64,000 nucleotides of DNA from Mesohalobacter halotolerans (GTDB taxonomy: Bacteria; Bacteroidota; Bacteroidia; Flavobacteriales; Flavobacteriaceae), in contig NZ_SWMU01000001.1 in the NCBI RefSeq assembly GCF_006120725.1, forward strand, positions 682,001 through 746,000. Direction: 5' to 3'. Below are positions 36,280 through 48,258 of this stretch, piece after piece. The translations under genes and the position numbers were made by a program. The notes under the pieces are model-generated. The model worked only from the letters and a program-made list of their open reading frames with translations. It was not told where the DNA came from and did not search any database. Each line of letters starts with the position of its first letter. The first letter of the stretch is position 1.

Positions 36280-36987
36280 ATGGAAACCAAAAAGAATCCT
36301 GATAAAGACTTAAGAAATAAGAGTCTTCTATTTTTTCAAATAGGGTTAGTTCTCATGCTGTTAATCTCATGGCGAGCCATAGAGTGGAAGACTTATGAAA
36401 AAGATGATATCGATGTAGGTGTGGTAGACTTAGATATGCTAGAGGAGGAAGATGTTCCAATAACTGAAATGCAAAATCAACCACCACCACCACCGCCACC
36501 GCCACCAGCTCCAGAAGTGATTGAAGTCGTTGAGGATGATTCTGAAGTTGAAGAAGAAGTTATAGAATCTACTGAGACTGAAGAAATGGAAATCGTTGAA
36601 GTCGAAGAAGTCGAAGAAGTTGAGGAAGAAATTGGCGATGTGCCATTTGCCCTAATTCAGCAAGTCCCTGTATATCCGGGTTGTGAGAACGCCAAAGACA
36701 AAAAGAAGTGTATGAGTGAAAAAATCACTAAACACGTCAACAAAAAATTTGATAAAAGTTTAGGTTCAGAATTAGGGTTGTCCGGAAGAAACCGTGTGAG
36801 CGTTCAATTTAAGATAGATAAAAATGGCGATATTACTAATGTTCGAGCGCGTGGACCTCATCCTAGATTAGAACAAGAAGCCATTGAAGTTATAAAAGCT
36901 CTACCTAAGATGACACCAGGAGAACAACGTGGTCAAAAAGTAGGTGTGCTTTACGGATTGCCTATTAACTTTGTTGTTCAGGATTAA
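36280..36987 (+). CDS. Energy transducer TonB
   Basis: A 235-residue TonB-type protein with one N-terminal membrane helix (about 16-30) and a Pro run of nine residues near 68-76. A very acidic Glu/Val-rich spacer (EVEEVEEE repeats, about 80-115) replaces the usual Lys/Pro linker. The C-terminal TonB domain has VQFKIDKNGDITNVRARGPH and the final YGLPINFVVQD. It would energise TonB-dependent outer-membrane receptors with ExbB/D, which are not in the window. A terminator hairpin follows. Confidence 0.92.
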   Translation: METKKNPDKDLRNKSLLFFQIGLVLMLLISWRAIEWKTYEKDDIDVGVVDLDMLEEEDVPITEMQNQPPPPPPPPPAPEVIEVVEDDSEVEEEVIESTETEEMEIVEVEEVEEVEEEIGDVPFALIQQVPVYPGCENAKDKKKCMSEKITKHVNKKFDKSLGSELGLSGRNRVSVQFKIDKNGDITNVRARGPHPRLEQEAIEVIKALPKMTPGEQRGQKVGVLYGLPINFVVQD

Positions 36988-37011
36988 ATTTTATGAAATA
37001 AGAATTTTAAT

Positions 37012-37043
37012 AAACCTAAGTCAAAAATGGCTTAGGTTTTTTT
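37012..37043 (+). terminator. Rho-independent terminator after tonB
   Basis: AAACCTAAG (37012-37020) pairs with CTTAGGTTT (37031-37039), followed by a T-run. It separates tonB from the RemB-like gene. Confidence 0.75.
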
Positions 37044-37094
37044 ATAGAGTTTTGCAATAAATATAATTACATTGGCTAACTGAATATTCAGAAG

Positions 37095-39188
37095 ATGAAA
37101 TACTTAATTATTTTTGGTTTAATATTTTCATCCATCACACTTTGTGCTCAAGAAAATACGTATCCTTTATATGAATCTTGTAAAGAAAATATAAAGAAGA
37201 TAGAACAAAAACAATGCTTCGAGACTACATTTAAAATTCACCTTTTTGATATTCTAGAAGACTCAAAGCAATGGCAAAACACTGAAACTAGCGATGTCGG
37301 GTTAATATTTGACGTCTATAAACAAGGACAATTCAATCTTATTTTTGTCAATGTTGAAAGTGATTCTATCAAAACAATATTTGAGGAAGCATTTGACCAA
37401 CTCCCTCAAATTAATCCTGCCAAAGTCTACGGTAACCCAACGTTTATGCAATTTAATATGGATTTGGTTTATCCACCAAATCAAGCAGTTTCAGTTCACG
37501 ACTCATCGAATAAAATAAAAAATAAGGAGGGTTCAAATTTATCTGAATCACTTATAAAAGCTAAGCAAGAGTTTGAAGCCGTTGAAGCAGAAACAAAGAA
37601 ATATGATGGTGAACTGTATTCAAGCTATGCCTACATTCCATTATCTCATGAGATTTACAATCGTTTTGACCGGGAAATCAATTTAATTGGGACAAACTCT
37701 CACACAGCTCAAAAACCATTTACTTATAAAGATGTCAAGCCATATTACGATTTTAAAGCAGTCAATGACAGTCTATCGTTTAATAAATCTTCTTGGTTTG
37801 GAAGAAAACTTTTTGATGAGCATTTGGCTACAGTGAGTGGTAAAAATTACTGTTTGACTGTAGACTTCGGTTTTGATCTTCAATTGGGAAGAGACACAGG
37901 TACAGACTTAAATACCTACAACAATACAAGAGTTGCTTTTGTTCAAGGTGGTGTGGGAGAAAAATTAACCTACTACGGTGCAATCTTTGAAAGACAAGGA
38001 CGATTTGCCGACTATTATAACCGTTTAGCACGTTCAATAGCTCCAATAGATGGTAATCCAGCTATCATACCTGGTCGTGGTATTGCTAAACGATTTAACG
38101 CTGACGCTTTTGATTATCCTGTCACAGTGGGTTATATCAACTACCGCTTTAACGATAACTTTAATGCACAGATTGGTAATTATAAAAACATCTTAGGTGA
38201 TGGTTACAGGTCTTTGTTTTTAAGCGATAATGCTAGTCCTTATCCATATGTCAAAGTTGATGCAGAATTTTGGAAAATAAAATATACCAATATTTGGATG
38301 CAAGCTAGAAATACAAATTTACTCACAGAGCGCGAAGCTTTCCAGACCAAATTCATGGCGATTCATCACCTGAGTTATAATTTAAATAAAAAATTAAATA
38401 TTGGTTTATTTGAAGCTGCCATATGGGATAATGAGCCGGGTCGTGGTTTTGATATCAGTTATCTCAACCCATTATTATTTTACCAAATGGTAGAGTTTTC
38501 TACTGGAACTGAAGGTGGAAAAGTCATGGTTGGCGCAAACTATAAATACAAATGGACTGATAACTTCCATTCTTACGGGTAATTACTCATCGATGAATTA
38601 TCTCTGGATGATGTTTTTGGAGGAGATAAAAGTTTTAAAAATAAATTTGGTTTACAATTAGGCTTTAAATATTTTGATGCATTTAAGATTAAAGATTTTG
38701 ATCTTCAATTGGAATATAATCAAGTCCGACCTTTTACCTATTCCCACAATAAAATCAGTACGAATTACACCCATAATGGACAATCTTTAGCTCACCTTTG
38801 GGGTGCAAATTTTAGAGAATTTATAACCATTGCACGTTACCGTAAAAATCGTTGGTTTGGTCATACCAAATTAATTTTTGGTGAGCGTGGTTTTGAACCT
38901 GAAGCAGACCTTGACCCTCTTTATGGCTCAGATCTTTTTGGAACAGAAAACAATAGAGTGAGTGATACTGGACAACGTATAGGACAAGGCAATCGTGTAA
39001 ACTCTTATTACGCAGAATTGGAAGCAGGCTATCTAATTAATCCGGCTACAAATTTTAAAATTTATTTTAATATCATTGGTCGAGATTTTAACGCCACGTC
39101 TCAAAATGACAGAACTTTTGACAACAATAAAGTCTGGGTGAATTTTGGGCTAAGAACCGATTTGTTCAATTGGTACTTTGACTATTAA
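37095..39188 (+). pseudogene. remB: RemB-like gliding/outer-membrane protein, interrupted by TAA
   Basis: The frame runs 698 codons with a single TAA at 38580-38582 (codon 496). The first part has a signal peptide (cleavage near CAQEN). It also has beta-barrel segments such as DFGFDLQLGRDTG, FNAQIGNYKNILGDGYRSLF and SYLNPLLFYQMVEF, as in RemB of F. johnsoniae, an outer-membrane protein that contributes to gliding. The downstream part continues LLIDELSLDDVFGG and ends in LRTDLFNWYFDY. The family context HSYGQ/F-LLIDEL suggests CAA (Gln) to TAA. The truncated product would lose about 200 residues of barrel. The sprA-tonB-remB neighbourhood supports the assignment. Confidence 0.75.
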
Positions 39189-39619
39189 TTGATCAAGGCT
39201 TCAGCTTCTTGTATAGCTTCTTGAATGTGATCTCTCATATCTTTTGCTTCTTGAAAAGATTTGTCAAGAGTTTTTAAATGTTGTTTTAAGCTATCTACAT
39301 TTTTAACCTGAATGCCTTGATTTATCTCAGATTTGCTAAATTCATCTCCAAAAGACTTCATCCATGACATCATTTTGTCATGGCCAGATTTTAAGTTATC
39401 AATAGCAGGCTGATAGTTTTCAATATTCGTACTATCCATTTTGGTTTCAAGCTGACTGATAAGTTGATTAATTTTGCTCATCTCTGGCATGACTTCATCG
39501 TGTATCGCTATAGTTTTTGTCATTTTTTGATCAAAGGCTTTTGCCTCTTTAGGCTGGGTATCTGAGCAGCTTGCAAATACTGTTATAAGTCCAATTAAAA
39601 GTAAATGAGTGGTTTTCAT
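39185..39619 (-). CDS. Small helical lipoprotein
   Basis: A 144-residue lipoprotein: hydrophobic N-terminus and a lipobox FASCSD (Cys18), then an all-helical, coiled-coil-prone body (MPEMSKINQLISQLETKMDS and LKQHLKTLDKSFQEAKDMRD). Similar flavobacterial proteins carry the uninformative label viral A-type inclusion protein. Function is unknown. It converges with remB (4-bp overlap) and is divergent from the AddA-like gene. A TAAATTTG box lies 16-23 bp upstream. Confidence 0.8.
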   Translation of the reverse strand: MKTTHLLLIGLITVFASCSDTQPKEAKAFDQKMTKTIAIHDEVMPEMSKINQLISQLETKMDSTNIENYQPAIDNLKSGHDKMMSWMKSFGDEFSKSEINQGIQVKNVDSLKQHLKTLDKSFQEAKDMRDHIQEAIQEAEALIN

Positions 39620-39634
39620 GATATGAATTTTTTA

Positions 39635-39642
39635 CAAATTTA
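39635..39642 (-). promoter_or_regulatory. -7 promoter element for the lipoprotein gene
   Basis: The minus strand reads TAAATTTG. Transcription from near 39628 would leave a leader of about 9 nt. Confidence 0.4.
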
Positions 39643-39749
39643 CTTATATTCTCTTATTCGATACACTAATTTTTGCATTTTACTTTAATTTTTTAATCTG
39701 ATTTAGCTTTATAAATTTATAATCTTTATTTTAGGTTCAAAATCATTTT

Positions 39750-42700
39750 TTGAATAAACCACATTTTTACATCTATGATGCTTCAGCAGGTTCAGGTAAA
39801 ACCTATACCATAACCAGAGAATACCTCTGTATTTTGTTACGACAAGAAAAAGTATTTGCGTTTCAAAATATTTTGGCCATCACCTTTACCAATAAAGCAG
39901 CTGCTGAAATGAAGCAACGTATAATCAATGCTTTAGTTTTTTTTGCAGGACTTAAAACTGATGTTGAATGCGATAATCTTTTAAATGATGTAGCTATACA
40001 AACTGGTTTTTCAAAACCTAAAATTCAAAAAAAAAGCCTTCAAATTCTTAAATACCTTATTCCTAACTATGCTGGCTTTGAGGTTTCTACGATAGATAGT
40101 TTTAACCACAGAATCATTAAGACATTTGCAAAGGACCTAAAGTTATCTCAAAATTTTGAAGTTGAAATGGAAGTTGAGCCTTTTCTTAAAAAGGCTGTTG
40201 AAAACCTTATCAATGAAGTAGGTATTGACGACAACCTCACGACTTGGCTTGCCGATTTTGTAAATTATAAGATCGACCGAAACAAGAGCGGAGACATCAT
40301 TATAGACCTTTTAGACTACGCTCAGTTGGTTTTAAATGAAAATAACTATCAAGCCTTAAGGCAAATCGAGACGCTTGATCATAAAAATTTAAAACGTATT
40401 AAAAATCAATTAACAAACCAGATTAAATCTGTTAAAAAAGAGCTTAAAATTATTGGTGAAGATTTTTTTAAATTTTTAGATGACAATCAAATTGAACCTC
40501 AAAGTTTTTATAAATATATTATCGATTATTTTAACAATATCCAAAATGATAAAATAGTAGATGAGTTTAAATCTAAATGGCATGACATTAAAAATCATTC
40601 GCTACATAAAAAATCAACTCATGAGATTCAAAAACAAAGTATAGACGAGGTAAGAATACAAATAGAAGACTTGTTTTTAAAGTCTAAAGCTTTGAGTCTA
40701 AAATATCATATCAACGAAAGAATATTAAAATCTTTTGTGCCCTTGGCCATGATAAGTGAAATACAACGCCACATAAAAAATATAAAAGAAGAAGAAGGCA
40801 TACTTTTTATTAATGATTTTAACCGGTTGATCAGTCAACACATCAAACATCAGCCAGCACCTTTTATTTATGAAAGATTAGGTGAAAAGTTTAGACACTA
40901 TTTTATTGATGAATTCCAAGACACTTCAAGGTTGCAGTGGCATAATTTAATTCCACTTATAGATAACACTATAAGCGGTGAACATGAGGATGGAATTTCA
41001 GGTCATCTATACATAGTAGGAGATGTTAAACAATCTATTTATGAATGGCGAGGTGGTGATCCACAACAATTTTTAGATTTATCTCAAGGTTATTCAAATC
41101 CATTTAGTATTGAGATGGATAGAGAAATATTAGAATCAAATTGGAGAAGTGCTAAAACTATTGTTGATTTTAATAATGGTTTTTTTGAATATGCTGCTCA
41201 GTTTTTGACAAATCCTGACCAAAAGCAACTTTATCTCAACGCAAAACAACACCCTCAAAATACAAATGAAGGTTATGTTGATATCAGGTTTTTACCAGAA
41301 CAAGCAGATAATACAATACAACACCAACAGCATATCAAAGAACTTGAACAGATTATAAATAAGCTTGCAGATCAGGGTTACCGTTTAAGCGATATTTGTA
41401 TATTAGTCAGACAAAACAAGTATGGTTCTGCTATTGTAGAATCATTTAACGAGCTTGACAAACCTATACCTGTCATATCTCAAGAGTCCTTGCTTATAGC
41501 TTCTGATGATAGAGTCAAGCTATTAAGTCAATTTTTAAAACTTAATCAAGACTTCAATACAGACTTGTGCGTAGACTTTTTTTTACTTTGGTTTAATCAT
41601 CTAGACTACAATACTCAATCCTACCATAAGGCTTTATCTGAGCTTAAGGGAAAGACTTACCAAGAGATTATAGAATTATTACATACTTATAATATAGACT
41701 TTAATCTTATGGTTTACGAAAACCTATCCCTATACGATAAAGCTGAATATGCGCTAAGATCCTTAGGTCTACATCATCAAGCTAATGCTTACATTCAGTT
41801 TTTTCTAGATGAAATTTACGAGTTTTCTAATTCAAAATCCTCAAGTCTTGCTCAGTTTTTAGATTACTGGGAAGACCAAAAAGATAAAAAAAGCATTTCA
41901 ACATCAGGCTCTCAAAATGCTGTAAATATCATGACAATACACAAAAGTAAAGGGCTTGAGTTCCCGGTAGTGATTTATGCTAATGCTAATTTTGAATGGT
42001 GTAATTTAAGTAGAAGCTATGATTGGGTAAATATTGAGGATCAAAATTTAGATATTCAATATACTTATGATAATATTTCAAAAAAGTCAAAAAACTTAAG
42101 CACATCATTTGAACAATCGTATCAACGCCATATATCAAAAGTTGAACTTGCCAATCTCAATGCTGCATATGTTTGTATGACAAGGGCTTCAGAACAATTG
42201 TATATTTTATCAGAACCTTTGCGAGCTAGTGCATTAAAATTTGAAGACATTTTAGTGGGATATTTAAAATACATAGAGAACTACAAGGAAAATCAAAACA
42301 GATATAGCTTTGGTCAACCCTTAGATAAAAAGAATAATGGAAGTGAATCCCAGCATATTGAACCATCAACATTTTACTCAACTGATGTAGAAGGTATTTA
42401 CAACACTCTAAGTGCAGATACAAGCTATCTGAATTTGAAAGACGATAACCGGGTTTATGGGGAAGAAATTCACAATCAGCTTCAAAAAATAAAATACCAT
42501 CAAGATATAGGTCAAGAAAAATTATCAAATATCACCCAATTAAAAAATATTATCCATCATCCAGACCTCTCTGAGTATTTTGAAAATGAATGGGAAGTAT
42601 ATAATGAAAAAGAAATCTGCTTTGACGGGAAAATACTGCGCCCAGATCGAATATGTATTAAAGATGACAAAGCTGTAATTATTGAATATAAAACAGGGAA

Positions 42701-42824
42701 AGAAGAGTCATCACATTTAAAACAGTTAACAGAATATAAAGAAGCATTAGAGGCACTAAGTTTTTCAATAAAAACCTCAATTTTGGTTTATATTCGCAAA
42801 AACATAAATATTATAAAAATTTAA
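39750..42824 (+). CDS. AddA-like UvrD/RecB helicase-nuclease
   Basis: A 1024-residue SF1 helicase with a C-terminal nuclease, the likely AddA partner in double-strand break end processing. It has Walker [12 protein letters not shown] (11-21), [16 protein letters not shown], Walker [28 protein letters not shown] and [17 protein letters not shown]-(D/E)XK nuclease at the end is marked by [20 protein letters not shown] (parts RPDRI and IEYKTG). It starts with TTG. The AddB-like partner is at 45571, separated by kbl and an OmpA gene. Confidence 0.9.
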   Translation: MNKPHFYIYDASAGSGKTYTITREYLCILLRQEKVFAFQNILAITFTNKAAAEMKQRIINALVFFAGLKTDVECDNLLNDVAIQTGFSKPKIQKKSLQILKYLIPNYAGFEVSTIDSFNHRIIKTFAKDLKLSQNFEVEMEVEPFLKKAVENLINEVGIDDNLTTWLADFVNYKIDRNKSGDIIIDLLDYAQLVLNENNYQALRQIETLDHKNLKRIKNQLTNQIKSVKKELKIIGEDFFKFLDDNQIEPQSFYKYIIDYFNNIQNDKIVDEFKSKWHDIKNHSLHKKSTHEIQKQSIDEVRIQIEDLFLKSKALSLKYHINERILKSFVPLAMISEIQRHIKNIKEEEGILFINDFNRLISQHIKHQPAPFIYERLGEKFRHYFIDEFQDTSRLQWHNLIPLIDNTISGEHEDGISGHLYIVGDVKQSIYEWRGGDPQQFLDLSQGYSNPFSIEMDREILESNWRSAKTIVDFNNGFFEYAAQFLTNPDQKQLYLNAKQHPQNTNEGYVDIRFLPEQADNTIQHQQHIKELEQIINKLADQGYRLSDICILVRQNKYGSAIVESFNELDKPIPVISQESLLIASDDRVKLLSQFLKLNQDFNTDLCVDFFLLWFNHLDYNTQSYHKALSELKGKTYQEIIELLHTYNIDFNLMVYENLSLYDKAEYALRSLGLHHQANAYIQFFLDEIYEFSNSKSSSLAQFLDYWEDQKDKKSISTSGSQNAVNIMTIHKSKGLEFPVVIYANANFEWCNLSRSYDWVNIEDQNLDIQYTYDNISKKSKNLSTSFEQSYQRHISKVELANLNAAYVCMTRASEQLYILSEPLRASALKFEDILVGYLKYIENYKENQNRYSFGQPLDKKNNGSESQHIEPSTFYSTDVEGIYNTLSADTSYLNLKDDNRVYGEEIHNQLQKIKYHQDIGQEKLSNITQLKNIIHHPDLSEYFENEWEVYNEKEICFDGKILRPDRICIKDDKAVIIEYKTGKEESSHLKQLTEYKEALEALSFSIKTSILVYIRKNINIIKI

Positions 42825-42835
42825 AATTCAAGTAT

Positions 42836-44032
42836 ATGTTTTCACCAAAACTTAAAACGCAACTTCAAAACGAAATCGCAAACATAAAAGAAGACGGACT
42901 ATTTAAGACAGAACGAATCATTACCTCGCCACAGGGAGCCGAGATTAGCTTAAGCTCCGGTGAGAAAGTTTTAAATTTTTGCGCTAATAATTATTTAGGT
43001 TTATCCTCACATCCAGAAGTTATAAAAGCCGCAAAAGATACTTTAGATACTCACGGGTTCGGTATGTCTAGTGTGAGATTTATATGTGGCACACAAGACA
43101 TTCACAAAAACCTAGAACATACGATTGCAGACTTTTATGGAACAGAAGACACTATTTTGTATGCAGCTTGTTTTGATGCCAATGGTGGTGTTTTTGAACC
43201 TTTGCTTACCAAAGACGATGCTATTATATCAGATTCGCTTAATCATGCATCTATAATTGATGGGGTGAGATTATGTAAAGCGGCTCGTTACCGCTATGCT
43301 AATGGTGATATGAAAGATTTAGAAAAACAGTTACAAGAAGCTGATAAAAATGGTGCCAGACATAAGCTTATTGTCACAGATGGTGTTTTTTCAATGGATG
43401 GTATTGTTGCACCACTTGATGAAATATGTGATTTAGCTGATCAGTACCAAGCCCTAGTGATGATTGACGAATGCCACGCTACTGGATTTATTGGACAAAA
43501 TGGTATTGGTACACCAGAGGTAAAAGATGTCCTAGGCCGAGTTGATATTATTACAGGAACGCTAGGGAAAGCCCTTGGTGGAGCAATGGGTGGTTATACC
43601 ACTGGTCAAAAAGACCTTATTGAATTATTAAGACAACGCTCAAGACCTTATTTATTTTCAAATTCTCTTGCGCCTTCAATTGTTGGTGCATCTTTAAAAG
43701 TATTTGAGCTTTTAGAGCGTGATAATAGCCTTAGAGATAAGCTAGAAGATAACACTAACTATTTTAAAGAAAAAATGAAAAATGCAGGCTTTGACCTTAT
43801 TGATGGTGATTCAGCAATTGTACCTGTCATGTTATACGATGCAAAATTAGCTCAAAAAATGGCATCAGATTTACTTGAAGAAGGCATTTATGTTATTGGC
43901 TTTTTTTACCCAGTAGTCCCCAAGGGTAAAGCAAGGATAAGGGTCCAACTTTCAGCCGCTCACAGTAAAAATCAGATTGACTCTGCGGTAAATGCTTTTG
44001 TTAAAGTGGGTCAAAATCTAAATGTGATTTAA
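42836..44032 (+). CDS. kbl: Glycine C-acetyltransferase (2-amino-3-ketobutyrate CoA ligase)
   Basis: A 398-residue alpha-oxoamine synthase that splits 2-amino-3-oxobutyrate with CoA into glycine and acetyl-CoA, the second step of threonine breakdown. The PLP lysine is Lys245 in [28 protein letters not shown] and [13 protein letters not shown] are diagnostic. No threonine dehydrogenase (tdh) is adjacent. It follows the AddA-like gene by 11 bp. Confidence 0.93.
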   Translation: MFSPKLKTQLQNEIANIKEDGLFKTERIITSPQGAEISLSSGEKVLNFCANNYLGLSSHPEVIKAAKDTLDTHGFGMSSVRFICGTQDIHKNLEHTIADFYGTEDTILYAACFDANGGVFEPLLTKDDAIISDSLNHASIIDGVRLCKAARYRYANGDMKDLEKQLQEADKNGARHKLIVTDGVFSMDGIVAPLDEICDLADQYQALVMIDECHATGFIGQNGIGTPEVKDVLGRVDIITGTLGKALGGAMGGYTTGQKDLIELLRQRSRPYLFSNSLAPSIVGASLKVFELLERDNSLRDKLEDNTNYFKEKMKNAGFDLIDGDSAIVPVMLYDAKLAQKMASDLLEEGIYVIGFFYPVVPKGKARIRVQLSAAHSKNQIDSAVNAFVKVGQNLNVI

Positions 44033-44060
44033 TTTTTTAATGAAAAAAAATATTATTATG

Positions 44061-44091
44061 TTTGTTAATAAGTATTAATAAATTAAATTTG
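44061..44091 (+). promoter_or_regulatory. Strong flavobacterial promoter of the OmpA gene
   Basis: TTTG at 44061-44064, a 19-base spacer and TAAATTTG at 44084-44091 form a textbook Bacteroidota promoter. The start of transcription would be near 44098, about 25 nt before ATG 44123. This fits an abundant outer-membrane protein. Confidence 0.7.
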
Positions 44092-44122
44092 CCCCTTTGA
44101 ATAGTAACTAAACTCAAATAAA

Positions 44123-45502
44123 ATGAAACATTTAAGCAAATTAACATTCCTGCTAATTCTAGTATTTGGAATGACTTCAGTTCAAGCACAAGATGAAAAT
44201 AACCCATGGGCTATTTTTATTGGTGCTAATGCAGTAGACTTCTTCCCAACAGGCTCTGATATTTTAACTCCAGATGGATATATATCCTATAAAGGGATAG
44301 GGGATAATTTTTTTGATATAGATAATTGGAATTATGTTACTGCTGTATCTAGTGTTGGTGTAACACGATATATCGGAGAAGGCTTTAGTTTTGAAGCTTC
44401 TGGTTCATATAACAGAATTGATAGACTAGGAGAAGTTGACACAGATGAAGTAAGTTGGATAAATGTTGATGGTACAATCCAATATAATTTCAAAAATCTT
44501 ATTAATGGCCACGATTGGTTTGATCCTTTCTTGGGAGTTGGTGGTGGTTATTACTGGCTTGATGAAGAAGGTGCTGGTACCTTCAATGCTAACCTAGGTT
44601 TTAACTTTTGGTTAAATGAGCAATTTGCAATTACTATAGATACTAATTATAAAACTGCTTTTGAAGATGCAGACTTTGATGTATTCCAACACAGACTTGG
44701 AGTTAAATTTGCGTTTGGCGGTAAAGACACTGATGGTGACGGTGTTTATGACAAAAATGATGAATGCCCGGATACACCAGGTTTAGAAGAATTTAATGGA
44801 TGTCCTGATACAGATGGCGATGGTATTGCTGATAAAGACGATGCTTGTCCAGACACTGCAGGTTTAGCTGAATTTAATGGCTGTGCAGACTCTGATGGCG
44901 ACGGTATAGATGATACAAAAGATGAATGTCCAAACGAAGCTGGTTCTGAAGCTATGAATGGTTGTCCAGATTCTGACAATGATGGTATTGCAGACAAAGA
45001 TGATGACTGTCCAAACGAAGCTGGACCATCTGATAATGGTGGTTGCCCATGGCCAGATACTGACGGTGACGGCGTATTAGATAAGGATGATCAGTGTCCT
45101 GACGTAGCTGGAACTGCAGCAAACAATGGTTGTCCAGAAGTTACCGAAGAAGTTCAAAATGAACTTAATGATTATGCTAAAACTATCAATTTTAATACTG
45201 GTAAATTTTCAATCTCAAAAGATTCTGAAGAAGCTCTAGCAGCTATATTAGCTATCCTTGATGAATATCCTAATTCTAAATTTACAGTTGAAGGACATAC
45301 AGATAGCGTAGGTTCTGCTAAAAATAACAAGAGATTATCTGAAGCACGTGCACTTTCAGTTAAAGATTACTTAGTTAGTAATGGTGTAGAGGAATTCAGA
45401 TTATCTTCAAAAGGTTATGGTGAAGAACAACCTGTTGCTGATAACAGTACTAGATCAGGTAGAGCTAAAAACCGTAGAGTTGAAATTAACCTAGTTAAAT
45501 AA
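44123..45502 (+). CDS. OmpA family protein with thrombospondin type 3 repeats
   Basis: A 459-residue outer-membrane protein. It has a signal peptide (cleavage near VQAQDE), an N-terminal eight-stranded barrel (about 25-200) and five calcium-binding TSP3 repeats of the DTDGDGV-type ending in CPD or CPN (about 203-340). The OmpA_C peptidoglycan-binding domain carries [20 protein letters not shown] and [10 protein letters not shown]. It links outer membrane to cell wall. It has its own promoter and terminator. Confidence 0.94.
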   Translation: MKHLSKLTFLLILVFGMTSVQAQDENNPWAIFIGANAVDFFPTGSDILTPDGYISYKGIGDNFFDIDNWNYVTAVSSVGVTRYIGEGFSFEASGSYNRIDRLGEVDTDEVSWINVDGTIQYNFKNLINGHDWFDPFLGVGGGYYWLDEEGAGTFNANLGFNFWLNEQFAITIDTNYKTAFEDADFDVFQHRLGVKFAFGGKDTDGDGVYDKNDECPDTPGLEEFNGCPDTDGDGIADKDDACPDTAGLAEFNGCADSDGDGIDDTKDECPNEAGSEAMNGCPDSDNDGIADKDDDCPNEAGPSDNGGCPWPDTDGDGVLDKDDQCPDVAGTAANNGCPEVTEEVQNELNDYAKTINFNTGKFSISKDSEEALAAILAILDEYPNSKFTVEGHTDSVGSAKNNKRLSEARALSVKDYLVSNGVEEFRLSSKGYGEEQPVADNSTRSGRAKNRRVEINLVK

Positions 45503-45530
45503 ATTTAACTCACATATCAAATTAAGTTAA

Positions 45531-45561
45531 AAACACTCCTCAGTTGAGGAGTGTTTTTTTA
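45531..45561 (+). terminator. Rho-independent terminator of the OmpA gene
   Basis: AAACACTCCTCA (45531-45542) pairs with TGAGGAGTGTTT (45545-45556), followed by T's. A TTG inside this hairpin would extend the AddB frame upstream, which I therefore reject. Confidence 0.85.
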
Positions 45562-45570
45562 TTTTTAACT

Positions 45571-48258
45571 ATGCAAACTTTTTTAGATGACTTCGTTAAA
45601 TACTATTCAGCCAATTTTGATTTAAGTTTAAAAAATCAAACTATTATATTACCTAGTAAACGCTCTGTAGCAGCTCTTAAAAAAACTTTTACTAACCACT
45701 TTGACACCCTTTGGTTGCCTGAGATAACTGACATACTATCTTTTATTAAAAAAGTTTCTCAGATTGAAATTTTAGATCATCAAGAGTCTATTTTAGAGTT
45801 TTATAAAGTTTACTCTTCACTGCATAAGGAAAATCAATACGATAGCTATGAAAACTATTACTCATGGGCATCAGTGTTAATTAATGACTTTAATGAGATA
45901 GATCGTTTCCTCATTAACCCTGAACACTTCTTTAAGGACAACAAGTCTATCAAAACTTTAAATTATTTCGGAGAGGAAAAAACAGAAATGATTAAATCTT
46001 ACATTAAATTTTGGGAAAAACTACCCTTGTACTATAGTACCTTTAAAAATCATTGCCTAAAAATCAATAAAGCTAGTCAAGGCCTGGCTTACAGAATGGC
46101 TTCAGAAAAAATATATGGGTATATTGAAGAATACAACAATCCGATAATATTTCTTGGGTTTAATGCCCTTAACAAAGCAGAGGAGCAGATAGTTGAATGT
46201 TGCTTAAAGCAAAAAATTGGATATTTAGTTTGGGACATTGATCAAAATTATCTGTCAGAACCAACACATCCAGCAAATACTTTCATTGTCAATTACCAAA
46301 AGAAGTGGTCATCTTACAGAAATTATTTAGTAAATTTAAAATCTGCATTGTTTTCAAAACCAAAGCAAATCACTATACATTCATCTTCAAGGTATGTAGG
46401 GCAAGCCAAAGCGGTTGCAAATATTCTTCAGTCTTCAAACTTTAACGACAGTAAAAAAACTGCGGTAATACTTAACGATGAAAATCTATTATTTCCAATT
46501 TTAAATAGTCTACCGGATAACGTTCATGAAGTCAATATTACAATGGGCTTAACCTTAAATAAGTCTCCAATTACAGATTTCATAAACTTATTAATAGCTC
46601 ATCAGGTAAAGCACAAAGATGAACTGAGTAATGATATGATGTCTCAACTCATTCATCATCAATTACTTTTCCATATTGATAATATCAATCTAAACCCATT
46701 AATTTACTTTATAGATAACAACGAAGCGCATAAATATTTTTATAACGATTTTGATACTATCTTTAAAAAAGACAGTATTGAACATCTGTTTTTAAGTTGT
46801 CTAAAGCTCTATTCAACCCCTGTAGAATTTATCGAAGCTATCATCAAATTTATAGGAAGTATACAAATTTCAAAACCGTTAAAATTTGAAGTATACTTAA
46901 AATCTTATCAAAATATATTCCTAAGGCTCTATGAAATTATTAAAAGTAATCCTAACTTGAGTCATAAGGCTGTAGAGATTATATTTAAAGATTTAGAAGA
47001 GTCAGAAAAGCTGAGCTTTCAAGGGAGTAAAGATTCTGGCTTGCAAATTATGGGGATGCTTGAATCTAGGTTGTTAGATTTTGAAACGATTATTTTTACA
47101 TCTGTAAATGAAGGAATTCTACCTGCTGGTAAAACTGACAATAGTTATATCACGTACGATTTAAAAAAGCAATACAGTATGCCAACACATACAGAGAAGG
47201 ATGCTATTTATGCCTACCACTTCTTTAGACTATTTCAAAGAGCTGAACATTGCCACATTATATATGACAATGACCAAACTGGTTTTAACAAAGGTGAGAA
47301 AAGTAGATTTTTAAGTTATTTAGAAATATTTAAATCTAAGTATCATAAAATCAACTCTAAAGACTTTCATCTTTCTACAAAATTGAAAAAGAATCAACAT
47401 TTAGAAGTTCAAAAAACACCTGAGATATTAAACAAACTGAAAGATTTAATTCAAAATGGGCTTTCTTCAACAGCACTCACAACATATATTTTAAACCCAA
47501 TTTTATTTTATAAACGTTATATCCTCAAGGTTAAGGAACCAGAAACAAAAGATGATACCATAAATCATAGAGATTTTGGGACTTTGATTCATTCTACAGT
47601 TGAAGAACTTTACAAGAATATAAGTAACCTTGATTATAATTATATAGAAGAATGTCAAAAGGTTTATCCATCCATTTTAAAGACAAAATTTGATTTATTA
47701 TATGTCCAAGACTCCTTCAAAAAAGGACCAAACCGCATAAAGTTTGAGATAGCAAAAGCTTCGCTCGATCGGTTTTTTAATCAAGAAAAAAAGTTTCAAA
47801 AAAACTCAGATCTTGAAATAGTTGATATTGAAAAACCAGTAGAGTGTCTGTTGAAAATAGATGAAAATACTATAAAATTGAAAGGTTATATAGATAGAAT
47901 TGATAAATATGACAATGAGTTAAGAATTATAGATTTAAAAACAGGAAAAGTAGAACCTAAAAACTTAAAGTTTAAAGATTTTAATCACCTCATCACAGAT
48001 TACGATTATGCTAAAGCATTTCAAGTGCTATTTTACGCGCTGATTTACAGTAAGAATTTTAATGTTGATCAAATGAAAGCTGGAATTATCAGTTTTAAAA
48101 ACCTCAACTCTTGGTTTATGCCTTTAAATTTTAACGGGAAAACTACAATTGATGATTCAATATTAATAGAATTTGAACACTACCTTCATCAACTTATCAA
48201 TGAAATATTAGACCCCAATATTCCATTTAAAGAAAAAGATGTTAATTTTGAGTCATGA
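45571..48258 (+). CDS. AddB-like PD-(D/E)XK nuclease
   Basis: An 895-residue protein with a degenerate helicase N-terminal half and a C-terminal RecB-type nuclease (GYIDRIDKYDNELRIIDLKTG, in parts GYIDRID and IIDLKTG; Asp and Lys of the active site). SFQGSKDSGLQIMGMLESRLLDFETII (parts LQIMGMLESR) matches AddB/RexB. It is expected to work with the AddA-like protein at 39750 in end resection. I chose ATG 45571 (MQTFLDDFVKYY), because the earlier TTG lies within the terminator stem. It overlaps recJ by 4 bp. Confidence 0.85.
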   Translation: MQTFLDDFVKYYSANFDLSLKNQTIILPSKRSVAALKKTFTNHFDTLWLPEITDILSFIKKVSQIEILDHQESILEFYKVYSSLHKENQYDSYENYYSWASVLINDFNEIDRFLINPEHFFKDNKSIKTLNYFGEEKTEMIKSYIKFWEKLPLYYSTFKNHCLKINKASQGLAYRMASEKIYGYIEEYNNPIIFLGFNALNKAEEQIVECCLKQKIGYLVWDIDQNYLSEPTHPANTFIVNYQKKWSSYRNYLVNLKSALFSKPKQITIHSSSRYVGQAKAVANILQSSNFNDSKKTAVILNDENLLFPILNSLPDNVHEVNITMGLTLNKSPITDFINLLIAHQVKHKDELSNDMMSQLIHHQLLFHIDNINLNPLIYFIDNNEAHKYFYNDFDTIFKKDSIEHLFLSCLKLYSTPVEFIEAIIKFIGSIQISKPLKFEVYLKSYQNIFLRLYEIIKSNPNLSHKAVEIIFKDLEESEKLSFQGSKDSGLQIMGMLESRLLDFETIIFTSVNEGILPAGKTDNSYITYDLKKQYSMPTHTEKDAIYAYHFFRLFQRAEHCHIIYDNDQTGFNKGEKSRFLSYLEIFKSKYHKINSKDFHLSTKLKKNQHLEVQKTPEILNKLKDLIQNGLSSTALTTYILNPILFYKRYILKVKEPETKDDTINHRDFGTLIHSTVEELYKNISNLDYNYIEECQKVYPSILKTKFDLLYVQDSFKKGPNRIKFEIAKASLDRFFNQEKKFQKNSDLEIVDIEKPVECLLKIDENTIKLKGYIDRIDKYDNELRIIDLKTGKVEPKNLKFKDFNHLITDYDYAKAFQVLFYALIYSKNFNVDQMKAGIISFKNLNSWFMPLNFNGKTTIDDSILIEFEHYLHQLINEILDPNIPFKEKDVNFES

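Noticed and set aside
44730-45130. DNA minisatellite
   Set aside because: The periodicity is explained by TSP3 calcium-binding protein repeats in the OmpA-family gene.
45544-45570. Upstream TTG start for the AddB-like gene
   Set aside because: It lies in the stem of the OmpA-gene terminator; ATG 45571 gives the family-like N-terminus.
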